Assembly (NCBI GenBank): GCA_945874515.1
Contig: CAMCHA010000210.1
Span: 1-5,316, forward strand
From: Asaia bogorensis
Lineage (GTDB): Bacteria; Pseudomonadota; Alphaproteobacteria; Acetobacterales; Acetobacteraceae
Reading direction: 5' to 3'
DNA: 5,316 bases
The position numbers and the translations under genes are program-made. This document shows positions 1 through 5,316 of this stretch, in pieces. Under the pieces are notes generated by a model that saw only the letters and a list, made by a program, of their open reading frames with translations, was not told the DNA's origin and searched no databases. Positions within the stretch are counted from its first letter, which is position 1. Each line of letters opens with the position of its first letter.

Positions 1-301
1 CCTCAACCCGCGTACGGTCAGAAAATTGCCGGTCGAGCCGCGTGGAAAGCCCAATGGTGCCGCCGGGCTGGTCTTCCCCAAGCAGGAACGCCATGCGGCG
101 CGCCGCAGCACGGGCGGCCACACGGCGCGGTTCCAAAACTAGGATGCGCCCTTCAGCGGCCCAGGCTTCTTCCATGAGCGCGAGCGGCACAATGGTGGTT
201 TTGCCCGCGCCGGGTGGCGCAATCAGTACGGCGTTGGACGCGGTGCTAAGGGCAGCACGTAGCGCCGGCAGCGCTTCGGAAACGGGTAATTCGGGGAGCA
301 T
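1..301 (-). CDS. hrpB: ATP-dependent helicase HrpB, N-terminal part (cut by window edge)
   Basis: The minus strand is open from an ATG at 301-299 to the window edge, giving the first 100 residues of a DEAH-box superfamily 2 RNA helicase of the HrpB type. Full-length members are usually around 800 residues, so most of the gene lies to the left. The opening [18 protein letters not shown] is typical of HrpB. Residues 29-36 are the Walker A motif PPGAGKTT. Residues 57-68 ([12 protein letters not shown]) are helicase motif Ia. Residues 84-100 lead into the segment before the TEG motif, which is outside the window. The start is fixed because an in-frame TAA (316-314) lies four codons upstream. No strong Shine-Dalgarno sequence precedes it. 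HrpB proteins are cytoplasmic; a role in RNA processing is known only for some relatives, so the exact substrate is uncertain. The family call is firm. Confidence 0.88.
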   Translation of the reverse strand, partial: MLPELPVSEALPALRAALSTASNAVLIAPPGAGKTTIVPLALMEEAWAAEGRILVLEPRRVAARAAARRMAFLLGEDQPGGTIGLSTRLDRQFSDRTRVE

Positions 302-340
302 GGGCGGGAAAGATTATCCAGATATCCCTACCCATGTGAC

Positions 341-370
341 GCCAGCCGCCCTCGCAATCAAGCGGCGGGC
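341..370 (-). terminator. Hairpin between the small secreted-protein gene and hrpB
   Basis: An imperfect stem pairs 341-349 with 362-370: GCC/GGC, an A-G mismatch, then GCCGC/GCGGC, with a 12-base loop. On the minus strand it begins 10 bases after the stop codon of the small gene and lies about 40 bases before the hrpB start. No T-run follows, so it is not a textbook intrinsic terminator. It may instead stabilise the upstream transcript or reduce read-through into hrpB. Confidence 0.3.
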
Positions 371-380
371 ATTTCAGCGC

Positions 381-707
381 TCAGCGCGGGCTTGGTCGCA
401 GCGGAAACGGATCTGGGCTTTGCTGAAAATTAGGCGGATTCACATAAACGCCGCCGACCTGTGGCGGGTAGCCCGGCTGCTGCACGATATTCGGATCGGG
501 CGGACAATTCGGGCGATTAACGCCGCAATCCCAGGCGAAGCGATCCGGCCGTCCAGTCATGCTGCCGCCACGAATGAACCTGCAGGCGCATTGCTTGCCG
601 GCCATGCAGGCCAATTGCCCTTCGCGGGCCTCGATGCATTGCGGCGGTTCCTGCGCCGCCAGCGGCAAGGAGAGCAGCAGAAGACCAGCTAGGAGAATTT
701 TGCGCAT
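381..707 (-). CDS. Small secreted six-cysteine protein of unknown function
   Basis: This 108-residue protein has a clear Sec signal peptide: basic MRK, a leucine-rich core at residues 5-16, and a likely signal peptidase I site after LAA (about residue 18). The mature part is about 90 residues with six cysteines (24, 34, 40, 42, 61, 68), including a C-A-C pair, which is enough for three disulfides. From residue 69 to the end it is rich in Pro, Asn and Gln and probably disordered. It should be periplasmic or exported. The ATG at 707-705 has a good Shine-Dalgarno (GAGG at 718-715) seven bases upstream. The gene is divergent from the DsbD-family gene and precedes hrpB on the same strand by 79 bases. 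I do not recognise a family. A link to disulfide handling is only inferred from its cysteines and neighbour. Confidence 0.8.
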   Translation of the reverse strand: MRKILLAGLLLLSLPLAAQEPPQCIEAREGQLACMAGKQCACRFIRGGSMTGRPDRFAWDCGVNRPNCPPDPNIVQQPGYPPQVGGVYVNPPNFQQSPDPFPLRPSPR

Positions 708-722
708 GATTAAGCCTCGCCG

Positions 723-759
723 GTAAAGATTAACGCTTTACTAACAAGAAGACGTTAGT
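723..759. promoter_or_regulatory. Paired inverted repeats and CtrA-like box in divergent spacer
   Basis: Two inverted repeats adjoin in the spacer between the divergent secreted-protein and dsbD genes. GTAAAG (723-728) pairs with CTTTAC (736-741) across seven bases. ACTAAC (740-745) pairs with GTTAGT (754-759) across eight bases. The stretch 730-745 reads TTAA-N7-CTAAC, one mismatch from the alphaproteobacterial CtrA box TTAA-N7-TTAAC. This AT-rich island stands out from the GC-rich surroundings and is the likely promoter and operator region for the small gene, and perhaps for dsbD too. Which protein binds, if any, cannot be seen here. Confidence 0.4.
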
Positions 760-772
760 GACATTTCCGGGC

Positions 773-802
773 TTGCACCAGGGCGGTTTCGCGCCCCTTT
801 AT
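773..802 (+). promoter_or_regulatory. Weak promoter candidate for the dsbD-family gene
   Basis: TTGCAC (773-778) resembles a -35 box, and CTTTAT (797-802), 18 bases on, is a poor -10 box. If used, transcription would begin almost at the ATG at 808 and make a leaderless mRNA. That would fit the lack of a properly spaced Shine-Dalgarno site. A short stem, GGGCG (781-785) with CGCCC (792-796), lies between the boxes. The call is tentative. Confidence 0.2.
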
Positions 803-807
803 GGGGG

Positions 808-2841
808 ATGCGCGCCCTTATTGCCCTGTTCGCCCTATTGATCCTGCCCTGGCCTCCGGCGCAGGCGCTGGAAAGCGCCGCGCAGGAATCGCCGCGCGCG
901 CGGGTGACACTGGTTGCGGATCATCTGGCCATCGCGCCGGGGCAAGCTTTTCAGCTTGGGCTGCGCATCCGGCTGGCACCGCGCTGGCATAGCTATTGGC
1001 GCCATGCCGGGGATGCCGGCGCACCCACGGAAATCAACCTGACCCTGCCGGAGGGCAGCCAAGCCGGACCTATCGCCTGGCCAACCCCGCAGGCGATCCC
1101 CTTCGGCCCGCTGATGAGTTTTGGCTATTACGGCGAAGTGGTTTTGCCGATGCAGATCACGCCGCCCGCCAGCCTTCGCGCCGGGGATGGCTTCAGCATC
1201 TCGGCCCAGGCGACATGGCTTGTGTGCGATGATGTCTGCATCCCGGAAGAAGGCAGTTTTCGGCTTGACCTGCCGGTCGCGGCTGAAGCCCAGGCGAACC
1301 CCGATCTGGCGCCGCTTTTTGCCGCCGCTACCGCCGCCCTGCCGCGGCCTTCGCCCTGGCTGGCAAGTGCGACCATTCAGGGCGATGCGCTACGGGTGCG
1401 GCTGACTGGCCCTGGCCTGGGGCGCGAAAGCCTGAAGGAAGCGCTGTTCATCCCAGGTGTTCCTGGGCTTTTGGATCACGCCGCGCCGCAAGGTCTCAGC
1501 CATGGCGCGGATTGGCTGGAATTGACGCTGAGGCGGGCTGAGCGGCCGGAGAACCTCGCCACGCTTGAAGGCGTATTGCTGCTGACCGATCAGGGCGGGC
1601 GGCGGCTCGGCTACGACATCGCGACCCCGTTATTACCGGGCGCGGCCTTCCTGCCGCTGTGGCAGGCGCTGATTTTTGCACTGATCGGCGGGGTGATCCT
1701 GAACCTGATGCCATGCGTCTTTCCCGTGCTGGCCATGAAGGCCATGGCCTTGGCGCGGTTGGGCGGGGCGGGGCGCGGTGCGGTCAGGCTGGAAGCAGCT
1801 GCCTATACCGCCGGCGCGGTGGTGAGCTTCACGGCCCTCGCCGGGCTTTTGCTGGCACTGCGCGGCGCGGGGATGGCGTTGGGGTGGGGGTTTCAATTCA
1901 CCTCGCCGATATTTGTCCTGGCGATTGGCTGGCTGATGCTGGCGGTCGGGCTGAACCTGTCTGGCGTTTTCGCGCTCGGCGGGCCAATTGGCGCGGGCGG
2001 GCATATCGCGGCACGTGGCGGATTCTTGGGCAGTTTCGCGACCGGCGCGTTGGCGGTGTTGGTGGCCAGCCCCTGCACGGCGCCCTTCATGGCGGCGGCG
2101 ATTGGCGCGGCTTTGGTGATGCCGGCACCGGCAACCCTCGCGGTGTTCGCGGCGCTGGGCCTTGGGCTTGCGGCGCCGACGCTGATCCTGGCGCTGGCCC
2201 CAGGCCTCACGCGGCTGTTGCCCAGGCCCGGCCCCTGGATGGAAAAGCTTCGGCGCATCATGGCTTGGCCCATGTATGTCGCGGCGCTTTGGCTGGTTTC
2301 GGTACTTTGGGCGCAAAGCGGGTGGCTTGGCGTCGCGCTGGCGCTGGCAGGCGGGCTTGGCCTGGGCCTTACCGCCTGGGTCTTTGGCCGGGCGCAACGC
2401 GAAGGACAGCGCGGGCTTGGCCCGGTTTTGGCCGCGCTGGCCCTGCTGCTGGCGCTGCCCTTTGGCCTGACCGCCGCCCCCCCAACCCCTCCCGCTGCCG
2501 AAACCGCCGAGAGCTGGAACCCCGCGCGGGTGGAGGCGCTGCGCGCCCAAGGCAAGGGCGTTTTCCTGAATGTCACCGCCGCCTGGTGCATCACCTGCCA
2601 GGTGAATGAACGCATCGCGCTCAGGCGCGATGCCGTGCAGGCGGCCATGGCAGCGCGCGGCATTGTCTATTTGAAAGCGGATTGGACTCGCGGTGATCCA
2701 GCCATTACGGCGCTGCTCCGCAGTCATGGCCGGGAAGGCGTGCCGCTATATCTGTTCTGGCCGCCGGGCGGGGGCGACGCGGTGATCCTGCCCGAAGTGC
2801 TCACCGAAGCCGTGGTGCTGAGGCAAATTGCCGTGCAGTGA
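808..2841 (+). CDS. dsbD: Protein-disulfide reductase, DsbD/ScsB family
   Basis: This 677-residue inner-membrane protein passes electrons from cytoplasmic thioredoxin to periplasmic thiol proteins. A signal peptide (residues 1-20, cut after AQA) leads into a periplasmic region of about 260 residues. That region looks like the tandem Ig-fold of ScsB, with the pair Cys140/Cys144 in WLVCDDVCIPEEG. The membrane domain (about 284-556) shows eight hydrophobic helices and the CcdA-like cysteines Cys303 (NLMPCVFP) and Cys423 (ASPCTAPF). A short linker precedes the C-terminal thioredoxin domain (about 568-677) with AWCITCQ (Cys594/Cys597) and a likely cis-Pro at 646 (GVPLY). All three redox pairs are intact. 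The C-x3-C spacing in the N-domain and its size favour ScsB over enterobacterial DsbD. ATG 808 is the first in-frame start after the TAA at 742-744. It has only a G-run directly against it rather than a spaced Shine-Dalgarno, but the signal peptide supports this start. No scsC or scsD partner gene adjoins it. Confidence 0.95.
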   Translation: MRALIALFALLILPWPPAQALESAAQESPRARVTLVADHLAIAPGQAFQLGLRIRLAPRWHSYWRHAGDAGAPTEINLTLPEGSQAGPIAWPTPQAIPFGPLMSFGYYGEVVLPMQITPPASLRAGDGFSISAQATWLVCDDVCIPEEGSFRLDLPVAAEAQANPDLAPLFAAATAALPRPSPWLASATIQGDALRVRLTGPGLGRESLKEALFIPGVPGLLDHAAPQGLSHGADWLELTLRRAERPENLATLEGVLLLTDQGGRRLGYDIATPLLPGAAFLPLWQALIFALIGGVILNLMPCVFPVLAMKAMALARLGGAGRGAVRLEAAAYTAGAVVSFTALAGLLLALRGAGMALGWGFQFTSPIFVLAIGWLMLAVGLNLSGVFALGGPIGAGGHIAARGGFLGSFATGALAVLVASPCTAPFMAAAIGAALVMPAPATLAVFAALGLGLAAPTLILALAPGLTRLLPRPGPWMEKLRRIMAWPMYVAALWLVSVLWAQSGWLGVALALAGGLGLGLTAWVFGRAQREGQRGLGPVLAALALLLALPFGLTAAPPTPPAAETAESWNPARVEALRAQGKGVFLNVTAAWCITCQVNERIALRRDAVQAAMAARGIVYLKADWTRGDPAITALLRSHGREGVPLYLFWPPGGGDAVILPEVLTEAVVLRQIAVQ

Positions 2842-2851
2842 CCTTATCTGC

Positions 2852-2880
2852 TTGACGCGCCCTGGGGGCGGAGGGATACC
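2852..2880 (+). promoter_or_regulatory. Promoter candidate for the 3008-4198 gene
   Basis: TTGACGC (2852-2858) fits the alphaproteobacterial housekeeping -35 pattern TTGACGS. A poor -10 match, GATACC, lies at 2875-2880. It sits just after the stop codon of the dsbD gene and would give the downstream gene its own transcript with a leader of about 120 bases. Only the -35 half is convincing. Confidence 0.3.
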
Positions 2881-2969
2881 TTCAAACTTCGGTGTAAAGA
2901 CCGAAAACCGCGCTCATGCGCCGGCGCAAATTGAGGCGGACTTAGCTTTGTTCACGCGTTTCCGCGTGA
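2858..2969 (+). other. Cluster of inverted repeats in a 166-base spacer; possible structured leader
   Basis: The spacer between dsbD and the next gene contains four separate self-complementary elements in 112 bases. They are CGCCC/GGGCG (2858-2862/2866-2870, loop 3), TTCGGT/ACCGAA (2888-2893/2900-2905, loop 6), a perfect 12-base palindrome TGCGCCGGCGCA (2917-2928), and TCACGCG/CGCGTGA (2952-2958/2963-2969, loop TTTC). None is followed by a T-run. The spacer is open in frame with the downstream gene from a TTG at 2828. However, its codons there (ATA, TTA, AGG, GGA, CCA) are unlike the neighbours, so I read it as non-coding. It could be a structured 5' leader or the 3' end of the dsbD transcript. 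Confidence 0.4.
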
Positions 2970-3007
2970 GGCCAGGATTTAAGCCTTGCGCTCCAAAGGG
3001 TCTTGCC

Positions 3008-4198
3008 ATGCCGCTTGCCGAAACCCCTGCCGATCCCAAGGCGATGCCGGATTTTCTGCGGCTGGTCGGGGCTGATCTTTGGACAAAGCGATTGGCAGAT
3101 TTGGGGCGCCGCGCACAGGCAAGCGCCTTTCAAGGGCGCGCCACGCAGCATCGCCACGCCTTGGAATTTGCGCTGGCACGCGCGGCACGCGGCACGGCGC
3201 AGGGCAGTGCGGAACGCCGAGCGCTTGGCTTTGCCGCCGAAGCGGTGCGGCTGGCGAAAGGCTTGCCGGAAGCGCGCCGCGAAAAGCTGCGCGCCGCCAT
3301 CACCCAGGGGCTTTCTGGTGAGGCGACTCTGATCCCGCTTTTCCATTTGCTGCGCAGCGCAGCACTTTATCGCGCGCAGGGTTTTGAGGTGCGCTTCACC
3401 GGCCTTGCGGAAGGCAGCGCATATGATCTGACCATCAGCCGCGGCGGCGCTGTTGCGGAAGTGGTGTGTGAGACGATCTCAGCCGAGGAAGGCCGCCCTG
3501 TGCAGCGTGGCCATTGGTATGCGCTGATGGATAGCGTCAATCCCGAATTGCAAACCTGGCTGGCCGCGCATCCCGGCCGCTATGTGCTGCGCATGACCTT
3601 GCCAGATGGGCTTTCCGGCCCCGACAAGGCCGCAGAATTACAGCGCCGCATCATGGCCATGCTGGCCGCCGAAAAGCGCCAGGATAGCAGCGCCGATGCG
3701 GTGCTGAAGCTTGACCCGCTTGTGCTGGCCGGCGCGCAGGCGGATCCCCTGCCAGGGCGGCTCCGTCAGCAATTCGGGCCAGAAGCGCATCTGGCCGTGA
3801 CCGGCGATCCCGCCGGTGGATCGGTCTTTGTGCTGGCGGCGCGCGCGGGTCAGGAAAACAGTATTTCTGATGCGGTGGCCGCGCGCATGGCGAGTGCGGC
3901 GGCAGAACGGCTATCAGGTGCCAAGCCCGGCATTGTTTCGGTCTTCATCGAAGATATGGACCGTGCGGAATGGCGAAGCCTGCGTGATGAATTGGCGCTG
4001 GAAGGTGCCGTGCGGCGCTTTCTGGCGGGCCATGCAGCGCGGCGCGTGGTGGCGGCGGCCTGTTCTTCCCGCGCCGAGCTTTTCGGCCTGGCGCCACCCG
4101 ATGCAGTTCCGGGTGGGGAGCTGCGTTTCCGCAACCCATCTCACCCTGCCGCCAAATCAGCTGCGCTCGCGCCGGCGATACTATCCACTACGGAGTGA
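3008..4198 (+). CDS. Conserved-looking protein of unknown function, possible degenerate PD-(D/E)XK fold
   Basis: This 396-residue soluble protein has no signal peptide or membrane segment, so it is probably cytoplasmic. Residues 14-120 look largely helical and rich in Ala and Arg. Residues 124-175 run FEVRF, YDLTI (Asp140), AEVVCETIS (151-158), GRPVQR (162-167). This order resembles nuclease-fold proteins in which D, then E-C-K-T-I-S, then G-R-x-(I/V)-x-R follow one another, but here the E and K positions read V153 and E155. That comparison is from memory and is an inference. A second block (about 248-376) has SVFVLAARAGQENSIS, VSVFIEDMDRAEW and a late ELRFRNPSHP. I do not recognise it as a named family. 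ATG 3008 is chosen because AAAGGG (2995-3000) sits seven bases upstream. An in-frame extension back to a TTG at 2828 exists but has atypical codons. Function is unknown. Confidence 0.75.
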   Translation: MPLAETPADPKAMPDFLRLVGADLWTKRLADLGRRAQASAFQGRATQHRHALEFALARAARGTAQGSAERRALGFAAEAVRLAKGLPEARREKLRAAITQGLSGEATLIPLFHLLRSAALYRAQGFEVRFTGLAEGSAYDLTISRGGAVAEVVCETISAEEGRPVQRGHWYALMDSVNPELQTWLAAHPGRYVLRMTLPDGLSGPDKAAELQRRIMAMLAAEKRQDSSADAVLKLDPLVLAGAQADPLPGRLRQQFGPEAHLAVTGDPAGGSVFVLAARAGQENSISDAVAARMASAAAERLSGAKPGIVSVFIEDMDRAEWRSLRDELALEGAVRRFLAGHAARRVVAAACSSRAELFGLAPPDAVPGGELRFRNPSHPAAKSAALAPAILSTTE

Positions 4199-4215
4199 CG
4201 CTATGAACTAAACTT

Positions 4216-4253
4216 CGCCAGGATAGCGCAAGCAAGCGACGCTATCATTGGCG
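4216..4253. terminator. Bidirectional hairpin between convergent genes
   Basis: GATAGCG (4222-4228) pairs with CGCTATC (4240-4246) across an 11-base loop. The stem continues beyond a small G/AT bulge with CGCCA (4216-4220) and TGGCG (4249-4253), giving 12 pairs. It begins 17 bases after the stop of the plus-strand gene and 11 bases after the stop of the minus-strand crotonase, the usual place for a shared terminator. Neither side has a clear T-run; the minus-strand exit has a weak AAGTTTAGTT. Confidence 0.5.
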
Positions 4254-4264
4254 GTTATGCGCCA

Positions 4265-5047
4265 TCAACGCCCCATGAAGTGCGGGGCGCGCTTGTTCAG
4301 AAAGGCGCTGACCCCTTCCTGGAAATCGGCGCTGGTGAAGCACATGGTCACCAGGTCGTCACCCTCAACCTCGCTGGTTGCTTTGCGCAGGCGGCGGATG
4401 GCTTCCTTGGTGGCGCGCAGCGTGAGCGGCGCGAGGCCCGAGATATTGATGGCCAATTCCATGGCGCGCGCCGACACATCATCAGGTGTTTCCAGCATTT
4501 CGGAAATCAGGCCGATATGCTTCGCCTCATCGGCGGAAAACAGCCGCGCGGTCATGATCATTTCGGTCACCGCGGCGGGGCCGACCAGCGCATAGAAGCG
4601 CGCGAAGTTGTGCATATTGAGGATATTGCCAAGTGTCTTCGCAATCGGCAGGCCGAAGCGGGCACCCTTATCGGCAATGCGGATATCGCAGCAGCCGGCA
4701 ATGCCAAGCCCGCCGCCCGTGCAGGCGCCGGTAATGGCCGCAATCACGGGCTTGGTGCAGCTCTCGAGCGCGCCCAGCACCTTATCAATGCGCGCTTCGT
4801 AGTTCAGCGCATCCTCGGCGGTGCGGAATTCGCGGAATTGGGAAATATCGGTGCCCGAGGCGAAAGCCTTGCCGCCGGCGCCCATAATGACCCATACGCG
4901 GACGGCGGGATCGGCGCTGATCTCATCGGCCAATTCCGCCAAGCGCGCATACATGGCGAAGGTCATGGCATTGCGCGCTTGCGGGCGGTTGAAAGTGGTC
5001 CAGGCAATGCCGCCTTCGCGGATTTCGTGCAGCAGGTCTTCGGTCAT
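4265..5047 (-). CDS. Enoyl-CoA hydratase/isomerase (crotonase) family protein
   Basis: This 260-residue protein has the normal length and order of the crotonase superfamily, which handles acyl-CoA thioesters through an oxyanion hole. The first oxyanion element is KAFASGTDISQF (60-71). The second is ITGACTGGGLGIAGCCD (105-121), followed by IRIAD and ARFGLPIAKTLGN (129-141). The C-terminus (ADFQEGVSAFLNKRAPHF) is also typical. The two glutamates of classical hydratases (Glu144 and Glu164 in the rat enzyme) align with Gly115 and Ile135, so simple enoyl-CoA hydration is doubtful. Isomerase, hydrolase or another acyl-CoA reaction is possible. ATG 5047 has a strong Shine-Dalgarno (GAGGA, 5060-5056) eight bases upstream. 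Longer in-frame starts up to 5242 would cross the promoter and enter the divergent gene. It lies head-to-head with a CoA-transferase gene, which suggests a shared acyl-CoA pathway. Family is sure, substrate unknown. Confidence 0.92.
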   Translation of the reverse strand: MTEDLLHEIREGGIAWTTFNRPQARNAMTFAMYARLAELADEISADPAVRVWVIMGAGGKAFASGTDISQFREFRTAEDALNYEARIDKVLGALESCTKPVIAAITGACTGGGLGIAGCCDIRIADKGARFGLPIAKTLGNILNMHNFARFYALVGPAAVTEMIMTARLFSADEAKHIGLISEMLETPDDVSARAMELAINISGLAPLTLRATKEAIRRLRKATSEVEGDDLVTMCFTSADFQEGVSAFLNKRAPHFMGR

Positions 5048-5080
5048 GGTCAGGTTCCTCGGCTTTGGGATGCGCATGGG

Positions 5081-5104
5081 TAGCGCGCGGTGCGGGCGCG
5101 TCAA
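5081..5104 (-). promoter_or_regulatory. Promoter candidate for the crotonase gene
   Basis: On the minus strand TTGACGC (5104-5098) is followed after 13 bases by GCTA (5084-5081). This matches the first half of both elements in the alphaproteobacterial housekeeping pattern TTGACGS-N10-14-GCTANAWC; the rest of the -10 box (CCCA) does not match. Transcription would begin about 25 bases before the ATG at 5047, leaving room for the strong Shine-Dalgarno site. Confidence 0.45.
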
Positions 5105-5170
5105 CCCGCTCCCTTGCCGAGGGCCAGACAGAATGCCAACAAGGCGGTGAATTTTCACGGAGACACCGCC

Positions 5171-5316
5171 ATGATGCCGCTTTCCCGCTTCACCGTGCTT
5201 GACCTGACGCGCGTCCGTTCCGGCCCCACCTGCGTGCGCCAATTGGCCGATTGGGGCGCCAATGTGATCAAGGTGGAAGCAACCGATGAGGTTGATACGG
5301 GCAAGGGCATGGGCGG
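5171..5316 (+). CDS. CaiB/BaiF (class III) CoA-transferase, N-terminal part (cut by window edge)
   Basis: From ATG 5171 the frame stays open to the right edge, giving 48 residues of a class III CoA-transferase. These enzymes move CoA between acyl-CoA and a free acid. The signature is FTVLDLTRVRSGP (7-19), then QLADWGANVIKVE (24-36), the family's N-terminal Rossmann-like CoA-binding start. The following TGKGMGG fits the family's usual Gly-rich turn. Family members run to about 400 residues, so the catalytic Asp lies outside the window. GGAG (5159-5162) sits eight bases before ATG 5171 and eleven before a second ATG at 5174, so 5171 is preferred. The 123-base spacer to the divergent crotonase holds the promoters for both. 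The substrate cannot be told from this fragment. Confidence 0.9.
   Translation, partial: MMPLSRFTVLDLTRVRSGPTCVRQLADWGANVIKVEATDEVDTGKGMG

Noticed and set aside
42..692. Plus-strand open frame of 216 codons at the left edge
   Set aside because: It runs antisense across hrpB, a spacer and the secreted-protein gene, and its product has no recognisable domain. The minus strand gives a Walker A helicase and a signal-peptide protein instead.
1633..2727. Long minus-strand open frame of 364 codons opposite dsbD
   Set aside because: It lies fully inside the well-supported disulfide reductase gene, and its product is a Gln/Arg/Pro/Gly-rich low-complexity sequence typical of the antisense of GC-rich coding DNA.
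2828..3007. TTG-started extension of the unknown gene overlapping the dsbD stop
   Set aside because: The 60 extra codons include ATA, TTA, AGG and GGA, unlike the rest of the gene, and cover several hairpins. ATG 3008 has a good Shine-Dalgarno.
4280..5083. Long plus-strand open frame of 267 codons opposite the crotonase
   Set aside because: It is the antisense shadow of a clear crotonase gene; the product is rich in Gly, Ala, Arg and His and matches no family I know.
5048..5242. N-terminal extension of the crotonase reading frame
   Set aside because: It would overlap the divergent CoA-transferase start and the promoter candidate. ATG 5047 has a strong Shine-Dalgarno and begins at the family's usual N-terminus.
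1..5316. Mobile element, defence system, CRISPR array or RNA gene
   Set aside because: No transposase, integrase, regular direct-repeat array, tRNA-like fold or defence-type gene was seen on either strand. Composition is even apart from the AT-rich island near 723-762.

Overview
The window looks like ordinary chromosome from a GC-rich alphaproteobacterium, most likely of the Rhodospirillales/Acetobacteraceae kind. This rests on the strong G/C bias at third codon positions, the ScsB-type DsbD, the crotonase and class III CoA-transferase pair, and TTGACGC...GCTA-type promoter candidates. The lineage is inferred from sequence style, not from a marker gene. No tRNA, rRNA, CRISPR array, insertion sequence or prophage gene is visible. 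There are five or six genes with short spacers, and no gene-free stretch exceeds 300 bases.

Left part, bases 1-807. The minus strand carries the first 100 residues of the DEAH-box helicase HrpB, which runs off the left edge. Just upstream of it on the same strand is a small secreted protein with six cysteines. A 100-base spacer (708-807) separates this small gene from a divergent plus-strand gene. The spacer holds two adjoining inverted repeats and one near-match to a CtrA box.

Centre, bases 808-4198. A complete DsbD/ScsB-type disulfide reductase has tandem periplasmic Ig-like domains, an eight-helix membrane domain and a C-terminal thioredoxin domain, with all three cysteine pairs present. 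It would carry electrons from cytoplasmic thioredoxin to periplasmic partners. A 166-base spacer rich in inverted repeats follows. Next is a 396-residue protein of unknown function whose middle resembles the core of a PD-(D/E)XK nuclease fold, but with the usual acidic and lysine positions apparently replaced.

Right part, bases 4199-5316. A bidirectional hairpin lies between the unknown gene and a convergent crotonase-family gene. The crotonase keeps its CoA-binding/oxyanion-hole glycines but lacks both glutamates of classical enoyl-CoA hydratases. Divergent from it, and cut by the right edge, is the N-terminus of a CaiB/BaiF (class III) CoA-transferase. The two probably act together on an acyl-CoA.

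I see no clear new multi-gene system. The best leads are the pairing of the six-Cys secreted protein with the disulfide reductase, the possibly degenerate nuclease-fold protein, and the crotonase without the classical catalytic glutamates.
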